DNA of 64,000 nucleotides, taken from Archangium_A sp035910535. GTDB lineage: Bacteria; Myxococcota; Myxococcia; Myxococcales; Myxococcaceae. Where the stretch lies: positions 30,525 through 94,524 of the forward strand of contig JAMHXF010000072.1 of the NCBI GenBank assembly GCA_035910535.1, in the 5' to 3' direction. The notes under the pieces were generated by a model that was not told the origin of the DNA, made no database searches, and saw nothing but the letters and a program-made list of their open reading frames with translations. Below are positions 41,473 through 50,394 of the stretch, one piece after another (position 1 is the stretch's first letter; each line of letters starts with the position of its first letter). The position numbers and the translations under genes are program-made.

Positions 41473-43995
41473 TTACGCCACCCTCTTCGCCGCAGGGTCC
41501 AACGCCACCGCTTGAGCGATCTGCGACATCAACTCGGCCGAGTAGTGATCGGTGAGCTGGGCATACGCGCACTGCTGTCTCGGCTCTGCGCCCATGCGCG
41601 TCTTCTCGCGCTCTGCGTCCATGCCGAGTTCGAGCGTCTTCACGCCGGCTTCTTTCGCGCGCAGCAACATGCGCCACAGCAACTGCCGGTACACGCTGAC
41701 TTCACGTTGCTCACCATCGAGCCCGCAGATGGCAGCCACCATGCGGTCGCCGTCACGGAAGCTGATGCCCACCGCCACGGCGCGCCCGTCTGCAGGGCCG
41801 CCCGCTTCAGGCGAGAGGTGCAGCGCGAGCAGCTCCCAGCCTGGCGCCGACCACAGCTGCTTCACGATGTCGGTGGGGAGGTCGAACGTGTTCAGGCGAC
41901 GCTTGCGGTCTTTCACCCGCTTGTAGAGCGCGTAGTAGTGCTCGAACTCCTCCTTCGACGGCTCGGCCTCGGTGCCCTTGCGCCACAGCTTCTGCGTGAA
42001 CTGGTGCTGCACCGCTTGCACTTCGGTGCGCACACGCCGCCGCGTACGACTGCCGAGCGTGGCGAAGAACTCGTCTTCGGTGTTCCACTTCGAGAGGTCG
42101 ACGATGTGACCCGCGAGCATCGGCATCTTCACCAGGCCGTGTTCGAGGAACGCCGCGTCGAGCTCCGTGTCGCCATCTGGGAGGTCACGGAACACGAGGC
42201 TCGTGGCGCCCACCGCGCGCTGCGCCTTCGACGCGGCTTCGACGATCAACCCGAGCGCCTGCTGCCACGGCCCTTTGCGCTCGAGGAACAGATGATTGCC
42301 CTCGGTGATCAACGTGCCCATGCCGAACGCGCGCGACGTGAGGAAGTACCTGTCGTTCGCGCGGGCCTGTTCGATGCGGTCTGAGACTTCGGCGCGCATC
42401 AACATGTCGTCTTTCCACAGCGCGTCGGTGAAGAACGTCGCCGCGACGGGCACGCTCCCGCTGCGCACGATGAAGTAGTGCCAGCCCCAGTTGCTCTCTT
42501 TCTCAGCGCGGCCGCGGAAGATGCTCTCCATGGTCTTGAGCGTGGCGTGGTTGAAGTTCGCGCGATGGCCGACGAGCGCGTCCCACTCCTTCGCGTCGAT
42601 GTCGTCGATGGTGCTCTTCGTCTCGAGCACCAGCGCGTGTTCGACGGCCTCGGTGCGCTTCACCGGCGCTGCGCCCTTCTGCTGCGGAGCGCCCATGTCG
42701 AAGAGCCGCGTCAGCTTGCCGAGGCGCGTACGTTCACGTGCTTCGTGGTCGACGTCGAACTCGCGCAGCACGTCATCACGCGTGAGCGACACGTCTTCGA
42801 GCGCCTTCGGGTAGTGATGCTGGAGCGCCTGCGCGAGGGCCGTGAGGTCCTGCTTCGAGTGATGTCGCGTAATCGAAATACGCACGCCGCTGCGCTTGAG
42901 CGGCACCGCCGGGTACTGCGCGACGGTGAGAAAAAAACCTTCCTGCGCGAGGCGATGCACGAGCGCGTACGACATGCGCAGCGGCCCGCCCTTCACGAAG
43001 AAAATCGGCGTCTCGTTGTTCTCGTAGAGCGGCAGCCCGCGTGACGAGAGCTCGGAGTTCAGGTGCAGCACGCCTTCCTTCAGCTCGGCCTGCAGGCGCG
43101 TGATTTCGGGCGAGAGGTGCACGTCAGCGCTGGCCAACGCCGCGCCGAGCATTGGAGGTTGCAGCGGGCCGCTGAAGGTCTGCGGCCCACCGCACAACCG
43201 CACGCGATCGTGCATTTCTTTGTCTTGAAAGGTGATGCACCCGCCGCCTGCAGCGAACGCCTTGTTGAGCGACGTGGCGACGATGAGGCGGTCATGCCAA
43301 CCCATGCGGCTCAGGTGCATGCCGCGACCGTGCTCTCCGGCGATGCTCATGCCGTGCGCGTCGTCGACGTACAGCCAGAGGTTCGGGTGCTGGTCCATCA
43401 GCCGGCGGAACTCCACGACGTCGGGGAGATCTCCGAACATGCTGAAGATGCCGTCGATCATGTACCAGACGCGCCGATGCGTCGCGGTCAGCTCGGTGAT
43501 GCGTTGCTCGAGCGTGGCCCAGTCACCATGGCGAACGAGCTCGACGTGTGTGCCCTGCGCGCGCGCCTGCGTGGCCGCGAGCTGAATCGAGTGGTGCACC
43601 ATGCGGTCGAGCAGAATCGCGTCTTTCTCGTGGCAGATGACGGGGATGCACGAGAGGTGGCCCAGCGTGGTGGTGCTCACCGAGAGCGTGTGGCCGCCGA
43701 AGATGGTCGAGAGCTTCTCTTCGAGCGCTGCATACGGCGGCGCGGACATGTACGCGCGTGAGGCCGAGAACTGGGTCCCCCAGCGCTCGACGGCTTTTCT
43801 GACGCCGTCACGGAGCCGCTGGTCCATCTCCAGGCCGAGGTACGAACACGAACCGAACGTGAGCAGCTCGCGTCCGCCGAGCTTCACGTGTTTTCCGTCG
43901 AGCGGAGTGTCCTCCGCGAACTGATGGAGCATGCGGTTCTGCCGCCCCATGTTCATCACGTCATAAATCGTCCGCTGCATCTCAGATGCTTCCAT
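41473..43995 (-). CDS. Alpha-oxoamine synthase (BioF/SPT-like) fused to GNAT/FemAB-like acyltransferase
   Basis: An 840-residue two-part protein; ATG 43995 has AGGAG at good spacing. Residues about 30-400 are a fold-type I PLP enzyme of the alpha-oxoamine synthase family (aldehyde-stacking region HLSCIPVICHEKDAILLDR, DDAHGMS, PLP-binding Lys in ATSLNKAFAAGGG), which condenses an amino acid with an acyl-CoA. Residues about 460-830 resemble the GNAT/FemAB-like Acetyltransf_6 fold (ITEGNHLFLERKG; ELGMDAEREKTRMGAEPRQQ). BioF and SPT normally lack this domain. It may make an N- or O-acylated aminoketone lipid or signal. The substrate is unknown. Confidence 0.82.
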   Translation of the reverse strand: MEASEMQRTIYDVMNMGRQNRMLHQFAEDTPLDGKHVKLGGRELLTFGSCSYLGLEMDQRLRDGVRKAVERWGTQFSASRAYMSAPPYAALEEKLSTIFGGHTLSVSTTTLGHLSCIPVICHEKDAILLDRMVHHSIQLAATQARAQGTHVELVRHGDWATLEQRITELTATHRRVWYMIDGIFSMFGDLPDVVEFRRLMDQHPNLWLYVDDAHGMSIAGEHGRGMHLSRMGWHDRLIVATSLNKAFAAGGGCITFQDKEMHDRVRLCGGPQTFSGPLQPPMLGAALASADVHLSPEITRLQAELKEGVLHLNSELSSRGLPLYENNETPIFFVKGGPLRMSYALVHRLAQEGFFLTVAQYPAVPLKRSGVRISITRHHSKQDLTALAQALQHHYPKALEDVSLTRDDVLREFDVDHEARERTRLGKLTRLFDMGAPQQKGAAPVKRTEAVEHALVLETKSTIDDIDAKEWDALVGHRANFNHATLKTMESIFRGRAEKESNWGWHYFIVRSGSVPVAATFFTDALWKDDMLMRAEVSDRIEQARANDRYFLTSRAFGMGTLITEGNHLFLERKGPWQQALGLIVEAASKAQRAVGATSLVFRDLPDGDTELDAAFLEHGLVKMPMLAGHIVDLSKWNTEDEFFATLGSRTRRRVRTEVQAVQHQFTQKLWRKGTEAEPSKEEFEHYYALYKRVKDRKRRLNTFDLPTDIVKQLWSAPGWELLALHLSPEAGGPADGRAVAVGISFRDGDRMVAAICGLDGEQREVSVYRQLLWRMLLRAKEAGVKTLELGMDAEREKTRMGAEPRQQCAYAQLTDHYSAELMSQIAQAVALDPAAKRVA

Positions 43996-44112
43996 GGCGC
44001 TCTCTCCTGTACGACGATCGAAGACAACAGAACTCCCCAGCCCGCCACGACGTTCCGTGACGGGTTTGCTGCACGACAGTTGATGTGAAGACGAAGTGAC
44101 GCGGCGCGCGCG

Positions 44113-44661
44113 TCAGAGCGACCAGGTGATGTGCAGTACGCAGCCGGGCGGCGGCGACGTGAGCAATTCAATTTTGGCGTCTTTGGCGCCGATGGCTCGC
44201 ACGGCTGCTTCGAAGACACCCACGTAGAACCAGGGCAGTCCGAACACGTCGGACATCTGAACTTTCGCGCTGGTCTCGGTGAGCTCGAGCAACGTGGCGG
44301 TCTGGTAGTTGTTGTTGCTCTTGAAGATTCGGTCGACGCGCTGCAACGCGCGCTTGGGGCCGATGAGCTTGAGCCCCGCCGCCATGGCTTTGCCGATGAG
44401 GCCGTCTTCGAGGCCGGAGATGGCGCGATTGCCGATGCGACGAACGCCGTCGGCAATGGTCAGCTCCGGGAACTGCACGCGAGCGACGAGTTCGATCCAG
44501 CGGTGGACGTCGGCCGCTGGGTAGCCGGGGCGCAGCGGTCGATCGAGATCGAGGCCCGCAGCTCGGAGTGCGTTTCGCGTGTCGGCGGAGAGCGAGATGC
44601 CTTTGACGAAAAGGCCCTCGACGCTCTGCGAGAATTCAATTTGTTCTGTGGGGGGCGGCAT
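44113..44661 (-). CDS. DUF2378 (TIGR02265) family protein
   Basis: A 182-residue protein of the same family as the one at 8040, recognised by the opening SVEGLFVKGISLSADTRNAL, the RPGYPAADVHRWIEL segment and the mid-region PKRALQRVDRIFKSNNNY. Members are Myxococcales-specific and of unknown function. It lies upstream of the oxoamine synthase fusion on the same strand with a gap of 117 bases, so co-transcription is possible but not shown. Confidence 0.85.
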   Translation of the reverse strand: MPPPTEQIEFSQSVEGLFVKGISLSADTRNALRAAGLDLDRPLRPGYPAADVHRWIELVARVQFPELTIADGVRRIGNRAISGLEDGLIGKAMAAGLKLIGPKRALQRVDRIFKSNNNYQTATLLELTETSAKVQMSDVFGLPWFYVGVFEAAVRAIGAKDAKIELLTSPPPGCVLHITWSL

Positions 44662-44688
44662 ACGGATGGCCCGACAGTACCAGCCGGT

Positions 44689-45906
44689 TCACCGCACCAC
44701 GTAGATCTTCGCCACGACGAAGGGCGGATGCAGAAGATCTTCGGGGATGAGTGGGTTCAGCGCCGCCAACCGGTACTCCTGGTCAGACGCAACCACCAAA
44801 GGCGACACGCCCGCCACAGGTGGGAGGAACTGCGCAGAAACCGGGAAGTCGAACAGCTGAGCGTCATTCGCCAGCACTTCGCGCGCGCCGGTGTTGGTGT
44901 TGATGCGCAGCACGCGGCGACCCATGGTGTCAGTCACGTACAGACGGCTGTCGTTGCTCCACTTGTTGAACGCGAAGCCCTTGAGCGACTCCGAGGTGAC
45001 GCCGATGGGGCGCGGCGAGACGTCGACGATGTCGGCGGCGCGCTGTTCGGGCGAACGGCTCGGGTCGGTGAGGCTGGCGACGGGGACGCGGGCGACACCA
45101 CCGCGGCAAGTGCTGCCCAGGTAGAGCTGACCATTGCGCACCGCGACCGCGCCGACGCCGGGCGCGAAGTCGCCGGCCGTTGAGAAGGGCACGCCGGCGA
45201 TGGTGGTGGGCGTGAAGGCGCACGGGCCGAGCGCAGGCACGGAGGCGCCGGGGGCGAGGCTGTCGGGCATGATGCCGGGCACGACGGTGCCGTTCGCGTT
45301 GACGACCCACAGCGCGCCGATGACCGACTCGGAGACCACGTAGCGGCCACCCGAGAGCACCTCGAAGTCTTCCGCGAAGATGATGGGCAGGCCAGCCATG
45401 CTGATGGTGCGCGTCAGCGTGCCTTCGAAGGCGCGCGTGCGGCGGTTGCGACCGATTTCGTATTCGTAGATGCGCGCGACCGACGGAATGTTGGGGTTGG
45501 GGAAACCACCTGCGTCGAGCACCGCGAGCTTGCCGGCGTCGGTAATGCGCAGCGAAAAGGGCAACAGCCAGCCACCAGGCGGCGGCGCGAGCGTGGCGAT
45601 TTCGCGGCCCAGCAGTCGGTCGACGACGGACACGCGACCCGAGAGCGGCTGGGCGACGAAGACGAACTGCTCGGTGCCGGCGATGCCGTGCGGCACGTGC
45701 AGCGAGTTGAAGTAGTCGTACGCAATCGCATTGGGGTTCAGGTCGATGCGGAGCGCTTCTTCATTGCTCGCGACCTCGTTCTGCTTTTCGACCGCGGCTT
45801 CGGGTGCACCGAGCTCTGGCGCCAACTCGTCTTGCGGCGCGCAGCCTGCGAGGGAGAAGAACGACGCCGCTGCAACCGCCACTGCTACCCGCGTGCGACT
45901 GTGCAT
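44689..45906 (-). CDS. Beta-propeller-like lipoprotein
   Basis: A 405-residue protein; ATG 45906 follows AGGAG. Signal peptide with lipobox LAGC (Cys22). An acidic linker (residues 25-55) is followed by repeated beta blades with SMP-30/NHL-like features (PHGIAGTEQFVFVAQPLSGR; LAVLDAGGFPNPN; SRLYVTDTMGRRVLRI). Such secreted propellers bind ligands or act as lactonases; no catalytic residues can be assigned with confidence. It is divergent from the SRPBCC gene across 251 bases. Confidence 0.75.
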   Translation of the reverse strand: MHSRTRVAVAVAAASFFSLAGCAPQDELAPELGAPEAAVEKQNEVASNEEALRIDLNPNAIAYDYFNSLHVPHGIAGTEQFVFVAQPLSGRVSVVDRLLGREIATLAPPPGGWLLPFSLRITDAGKLAVLDAGGFPNPNIPSVARIYEYEIGRNRRTRAFEGTLTRTISMAGLPIIFAEDFEVLSGGRYVVSESVIGALWVVNANGTVVPGIMPDSLAPGASVPALGPCAFTPTTIAGVPFSTAGDFAPGVGAVAVRNGQLYLGSTCRGGVARVPVASLTDPSRSPEQRAADIVDVSPRPIGVTSESLKGFAFNKWSNDSRLYVTDTMGRRVLRINTNTGAREVLANDAQLFDFPVSAQFLPPVAGVSPLVVASDQEYRLAALNPLIPEDLLHPPFVVAKIYVVR

Positions 45907-46063
45907 GAGTACTCCTGTTGATGGGGTCTCAAAACGTTACGGATGAGTCACTGGGTGAGTCCATCCCACGGGGAGCGCGCTCCGCTCTCATTGGCGCACA
46001 GTTCAAGAGGGCGAAATGTGAGGGGCCATGCGGTGTTGATCTGACCATGACGCACACCGGGCC

Positions 46064-46076
46064 TTGCGCTGCGCAA
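46064..46076. promoter_or_regulatory. 13-bp palindrome in a divergent intergenic region
   Basis: TTGCGC-T-GCGCAA is a perfect palindrome, 82 bp upstream of the SRPBCC gene and 158 bp from the propeller gene. It could be an operator for either gene. No promoter boxes were recognised nearby. The rest of 45907-46157 shows only a repeated TGAGTC. Confidence 0.3.
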
Positions 46077-46157
46077 CGGCGGCCCGGTACCTCTCGTGGA
46101 GGCTTCCGGCACGGAGCGAAGTGAAGTCAAGTTGTCGATTCAACCCGTGGAGGCCGC

Positions 46158-46604
46158 ATGCAACTCGAGACGTCGACCCAGATTCGCCAGCCACCGGAGC
46201 GCGTGTTCGCCTACCTCGCGCACCACCCGAACCACGTGCACATCGTCGAGCAGAACCTCTCGTGCGAGCAGGTGAGCCCCGGGCCGATGGGCGTGGGGAC
46301 GAAGCTCAAGAACACGGCGCGCATGTTCGGAAAGCTGGGTGGGCGCATCGAAGAGCACTTCGAGGTCGTCGCCTTCGAGCCCGGCCGCAAGCTCTCGAAG
46401 GCGAGCCGTGAGGGGTCGAGCTTCGAGACCACCGACAGCTTCGAGCTGACGCCGACGGGTGACGGGACTGAGGTGCGCTTCGTGGTGACGGTGACACCGC
46501 ACAACTTCTTTCAGCGCGCGCTGATGGCGGTGATGAAGCCGGTGGTGGGCCGCGCGATGCGCGACACGTTGACGAAGCTCAAGTCGCTGCTCGAAGCGTC
46601 GTGA
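46158..46604 (+). CDS. SRPBCC family protein (polyketide cyclase/START-like)
   Basis: A 148-residue protein with GGAGG upstream of ATG 46158. It begins with the typical strand and helix (METSTQIRQPPERVFAYLA-like, then HPNHVHIVEQNL) and ends in a long C-terminal helix (MRDTLTKLKSLLEAS). The fold binds hydrophobic ligands in a cavity. Family members vary widely, so substrate is not predicted. It is followed 20 bases later by nadE. Confidence 0.85.
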   Translation: MQLETSTQIRQPPERVFAYLAHHPNHVHIVEQNLSCEQVSPGPMGVGTKLKNTARMFGKLGGRIEEHFEVVAFEPGRKLSKASREGSSFETTDSFELTPTGDGTEVRFVVTVTPHNFFQRALMAVMKPVVGRAMRDTLTKLKSLLEAS

Positions 46605-46624
46605 CGCGGGAGTAGGGTCGCGGC

Positions 46625-48481
46625 ATGCGACTCGTGAAGCTGGGCCTCGGGGCCGTCAACACCACCGTCGGCGCGTTCAGCCGCAACGTCGACCGCGCGG
46701 TGGCCATGGCTCGGGAAATGGCGCAGCAGCAGGTGACGGTCGCGCTCTTCCCCGAGCAGCTCGTCGGTGGGTACCCGCAGGAAGACCTCGTGCAGTGGCA
46801 GCGCTTCGTCGACCGCCAGTGGACGGAGCTCGAGCGCTACGCGGCGCAGACTTCAACGCTGCCGCTGGTCTCGTGTCTCGGCGTCACGGTGGCGCACCAG
46901 GGCCTCCGCTACAACTGCGCGGCGGTGGTGGCCGACGGGCGCATTCACGGGCTGGTGCCGAAAGAAAAACTGCCCACGTACAACATCTTCTACGAGGGCC
47001 GTACGTTCGCGCGGGGTGTGCCGGGCATGCGCGAACTGCATCGCGGTGTGCCGCTCGGTGACTTCCTCTTCTCGTTCGACTTTGGCGTGCTCGGTGTCGA
47101 GGTGTGTGAAGACATCTGGTCGGCCGACGGGCCGATGCGACGGCGCGCGTACTCGGGCGCGGAGCTCATCTGCAACCTCTCGGCGTCTCCGTTTCGCATT
47201 GGCGTCGAGGGTACGCGCAAAGAGCTCGTGTCGACGCGCGCGGGAGATCATCAGTGCACCGTCGCGTACGTGAATCAGGTCGGCGCGCAAGACGGCCTCA
47301 TCTTCGACGGCGGCGGCTTCGTGAATCAGAACGGACGCATGGCGCTCACCGTGCCGCGCTTTCAACAGACGTGGGCGTCGGTGGTGGTCGACCTCGACCG
47401 CACGTTGCGGCTGCGCACCGAGAACACCACGTGGCGCGACGACAAGAAGCTGTGGGCCTCGAAAGAGAGCCCGGTGCCGACGCTGCGCGTCGAGGCGAAG
47501 ACGCGGCGCGAGGCGCTCACGTTCCCCGTGCCGGCCGACCGCAGCTTCTTTCTGCCGTCGTCCACGCCGGTGCCGACGGCTCGCGAGCGCTACTGCGAAG
47601 ACCTGCTCGACGCGTTGGCGTTGGGCGTCGGCGACTATTTCGAGAAGACGCGCGGCTTCAAGTGCCTGGGCATCGCGCTGTCGGGTGGTCGAGATTCGTT
47701 GATGACGTTGCTCATCGCGCACCGCTGGGCGTCGCGCGCGAACGTGCCCATTGAAACGTTCTACATGCCGACGCGCTACTCGAGCGACGGCACGCGCGAC
47801 GCGGCGGCGCTCATCGCGAAGGAGCTGGGCGTGAAGTTCTCCATCGTTCCGCTGGACGACGCCTTCGAGCGCGAGATGGAGGCCACGAAGCAGATGCTGG
47901 GAGACCGTGCGCTGACGCCCATCACCATTCAGAACGTGCAGGCGCGCATTCGTGCGCAGCGCATGTGGAACTGGGCGAACTCGTCAGGCGGCCTGTTTCT
48001 GCAGACCGGAAATATGTCTGAGAAGGCCGTGGGCTACACCACCATCGGCGGCGACTTGATGGGCGCGCTGGCCGTCATCTCGAACCTGCCGAAGACCGTG
48101 GTGATGTACCTGCTGCAGTACGTCTTCGAAAAGCAGGGCTACCAGGGCATCGCCGCCGTCACCGCGCGGCCCGCAGGCCCGGAGCTCGCGCACAACCAGG
48201 TCGGTGAAGACGAGCTGATGCCCTTCCCCGTGCTCGACGCGTGCTTCCACCTGTTCGCCGGAGAAAAACTGGGGCCGGCCGAGGTCGTGACGGCGGTGCG
48301 CGCGATCTTCCCCGAGCTCGACGGCGCCGTCGTCGAAGCGCACGTGAAGAAGTTCGTGAAGCTCTTCACGCAGAGCATCTACAAATGGGTGCAGTCGCCC
48401 ATTTCGTTGCACGTCGGCAATCTCGACCTCGATCGCGAGCGCGCGTTGCAGTTGCCCGTGGTGACGCAGACGGAGTGGTGA
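46625..48481 (+). CDS. nadE: Glutamine-dependent NAD+ synthetase
   Basis: A 618-residue two-domain enzyme. The N-terminal nitrilase-fold glutaminase has Glu44 (LFPEQ), Lys in VPKEKLPTYN and Cys161 (VEVCEDIW). The C-terminal synthetase has the ATP-binding SGGRDS loop, usually SGG-x-DS. It makes NAD from nicotinic acid adenine dinucleotide using ammonia passed from glutamine. The length is typical of the glutamine-using type. The next gene begins immediately after its stop. Confidence 0.95.
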   Translation: MRLVKLGLGAVNTTVGAFSRNVDRAVAMAREMAQQQVTVALFPEQLVGGYPQEDLVQWQRFVDRQWTELERYAAQTSTLPLVSCLGVTVAHQGLRYNCAAVVADGRIHGLVPKEKLPTYNIFYEGRTFARGVPGMRELHRGVPLGDFLFSFDFGVLGVEVCEDIWSADGPMRRRAYSGAELICNLSASPFRIGVEGTRKELVSTRAGDHQCTVAYVNQVGAQDGLIFDGGGFVNQNGRMALTVPRFQQTWASVVVDLDRTLRLRTENTTWRDDKKLWASKESPVPTLRVEAKTRREALTFPVPADRSFFLPSSTPVPTARERYCEDLLDALALGVGDYFEKTRGFKCLGIALSGGRDSLMTLLIAHRWASRANVPIETFYMPTRYSSDGTRDAAALIAKELGVKFSIVPLDDAFEREMEATKQMLGDRALTPITIQNVQARIRAQRMWNWANSSGGLFLQTGNMSEKAVGYTTIGGDLMGALAVISNLPKTVVMYLLQYVFEKQGYQGIAAVTARPAGPELAHNQVGEDELMPFPVLDACFHLFAGEKLGPAEVVTAVRAIFPELDGAVVEAHVKKFVKLFTQSIYKWVQSPISLHVGNLDLDRERALQLPVVTQTEW

Positions 48482-49261
48482 GTGCTGACGCTCCTTTTGC
48501 TCGCTGCTGCACCCGTGGAGTGGCGGCCAGTGGCGCCGGGAGTGGAGTACGCGACGCTGGTGTTGGAGCCGAAGCCGCCGTCGGGTGACGGCGCGCTGCA
48601 CGTGGTGCGCATCGACGCGAACGTGGCGGCGCTCGACGTGGGCCTCGCGAGTGAGAATGGCGGCACGCTGCGCACCGCGCGCGAGTGGTGCGACGACAAG
48701 GGCTTCATCGTCGCCATCAACGCGGGCATGTACGACACCGACTACTCGAGCAACATGGGCCACCTCCGCCACGGTGACACCGTGCAGCGCAAGACGTGGC
48801 ACCCCGAGTACAAGTCGGCCTTCGTCGCGCAGCCGCGAGAAAAGGGCCTGCCTCCGGCGCAGTTGCTCGACCTCGACGCGCCGCCGGGTCGCACGCCGAC
48901 CGAGAAGTACGGTGTCGTGGTGCAGAACCTCCGGCTCGTGAAAGGCAACGGCGAGAGCGTGTGGAAGCCCAACGGCCAGCCGTGGAGCGAGGCGGCCGTG
49001 GGCGTCGACGAGAAGGGGCGCGTGCTGTTTCTCTTCAGTCGTACGCCGTTGGAGATGGCGACGTGGAATGAGCGCGTGCTGGCGCTGCCGCTGGGGCTGC
49101 GCCGCGCGATGCACGTCGAAGGCGGGCCGGAAGCGAGCCTGTCGATTCAGACGAAGGCCTTCTCGCTGCATCTGGGCGGTGGGCCGCGCAGCTCGCTGTT
49201 CGCCGGTGACCCGAAGAAGCAGTGGCGCATTCCCAACGTGCTGGGCGTGCGCGCGAAGTAA
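48482..49261 (+). CDS. Phosphodiester glycosidase (NAGPA-like) family protein
   Basis: A 259-residue protein from GTG 48482, directly after the nadE stop. The N-terminus MLTLLLLAAAP is a short possible signal sequence. Conserved NAGPA features are visible: GFIVAINAGMYDTD, then RHGDTV, and AMHVEGGPEASLSIQ near the end. Related enzymes remove GlcNAc from phosphodiesters or modify polysaccharides, usually outside the cytoplasm. Coupling to nadE seems to be positional only. Confidence 0.88.
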   Translation: MLTLLLLAAAPVEWRPVAPGVEYATLVLEPKPPSGDGALHVVRIDANVAALDVGLASENGGTLRTAREWCDDKGFIVAINAGMYDTDYSSNMGHLRHGDTVQRKTWHPEYKSAFVAQPREKGLPPAQLLDLDAPPGRTPTEKYGVVVQNLRLVKGNGESVWKPNGQPWSEAAVGVDEKGRVLFLFSRTPLEMATWNERVLALPLGLRRAMHVEGGPEASLSIQTKAFSLHLGGGPRSSLFAGDPKKQWRIPNVLGVRAK

Positions 49262-49275
49262 GAGCGCCGGGCCGC

Positions 49276-50289
49276 ATGGCCGCGTCACGTGTGACCTCTC
49301 ATCGCCTGGTGCTGAGCCTCGTCGCGTGTGCGGTGTTGGCAGCTGTGTCCTTCGTGTTGGCGGCGGCCTTCGGTGAGCAGCCGCTCGACTGGTCCTCGGT
49401 GCGCGTTGCCGGGAGCAGTGAAGAGCTCATCTTCTTTTCGGTGCGCTTGCCGCGCGTTGTGTTGGCGGCCCTGGTGGGCTGTGCGCTCGCCGTGACGGGC
49501 GCCACGTTGCAGTCGCTGTTGCGAAACCCGTTGGCCGACCCGTTCGTGCTCGGCGTCTCGGGTGGCGCGGCGCTGGGCGCGACGGTGGCGATGGCCTTCG
49601 GGCTCGCCGCGTTGCCCTTCGTGCCGGGGCTCTCTGCCGTGCCCGGCTTCGCGTTGGTGGGCGCGTTGACGGCGACGGCGTTGGTGCTCGCGGTGGGCCG
49701 GCTCGCTGGTGGAGACCCTTCGACCACCACGTTGCTGGCTGGCGTCATCTTCAACGCGTTCGCGCTCGCGGCCATCACGTTCATCAAGGCGTTGATGGCG
49801 CCCGACAAGCTGGGGGAGGTGTTGTTCTGGCTTGCGGGAAAGCTCGAGCACGAGACGTGGCCCACGCTGGCGTCGACGGCGCTCGCGGTGTTGCTGTCGG
49901 TGGTGGTGCTCGTCGCGTTGTCGCCGCGGCTCAACTTGCTGACGCTCGGAGAAGAAGACGCGCAGAGCCTCGGCGTCGACGTGCGGTGGACACGGGGCGT
50001 GTTGCTGGTGACGGCGTCGGTCGCGGTCGCTGCCGTCGCGTCGCTCTCAGGGCTGGTCGGCTTCGTCGGCTTGTTGGTGCCGCAGTTGGCGCGCCTGATG
50101 TTCGGAGCGGATCAACGCGTGGTGTTGCCCGCCAGTGCGCTGCTCGGGGCGTCGTTTCTGATGCTGGCCGACCTCGCCGCGCGCTTGCTCTTTCGTGTGT
50201 TCGAGACGGAGCCCCCGGTCGGCGTCATCACCGCGTTGCTGGGTGGCCCGCTCTTCTTGTTGTTGATGGCCCGGGCTCGAAAGGTCTGA
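49276..50289 (+). CDS. FecCD/BtuC-type ABC transporter permease
   Basis: A 337-residue inner-membrane permease from ATG 49276 with about ten hydrophobic helices and the family motifs RLPRVVLAALVGCALAVTGA, LLRNPLADPFVLGVSGGA and GLVGFVGLLVPQLAR. It would move iron-siderophore, haem or cobalamin. Neither an ATPase nor a binding protein gene adjoins it here, so it must use partners encoded elsewhere. It ends 105 bases before the convergent dapE gene. Confidence 0.92.
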   Translation: MAASRVTSHRLVLSLVACAVLAAVSFVLAAAFGEQPLDWSSVRVAGSSEELIFFSVRLPRVVLAALVGCALAVTGATLQSLLRNPLADPFVLGVSGGAALGATVAMAFGLAALPFVPGLSAVPGFALVGALTATALVLAVGRLAGGDPSTTTLLAGVIFNAFALAAITFIKALMAPDKLGEVLFWLAGKLEHETWPTLASTALAVLLSVVVLVALSPRLNLLTLGEEDAQSLGVDVRWTRGVLLVTASVAVAAVASLSGLVGFVGLLVPQLARLMFGADQRVVLPASALLGASFLMLADLAARLLFRVFETEPPVGVITALLGGPLFLLLMARARKV

Positions 50290-50394
50290 GCCGCGGCTTC
50301 CAGCTGACGCACCCTGGCTACGCCGACGAAGCAAAACTCCACAGCGGAGGCCGATGGTGAAGTCGACCTGAACCTTTCGCTCGCGAAGGGCCGC

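Noticed and set aside
40687..42384. 565-codon plus-strand open frame
   Set aside because: It runs across the promoter side of the CAP gene, the P460-like gene and the oxoamine synthase gene in antisense, with shadow-like Arg-rich composition and no recognisable motif.
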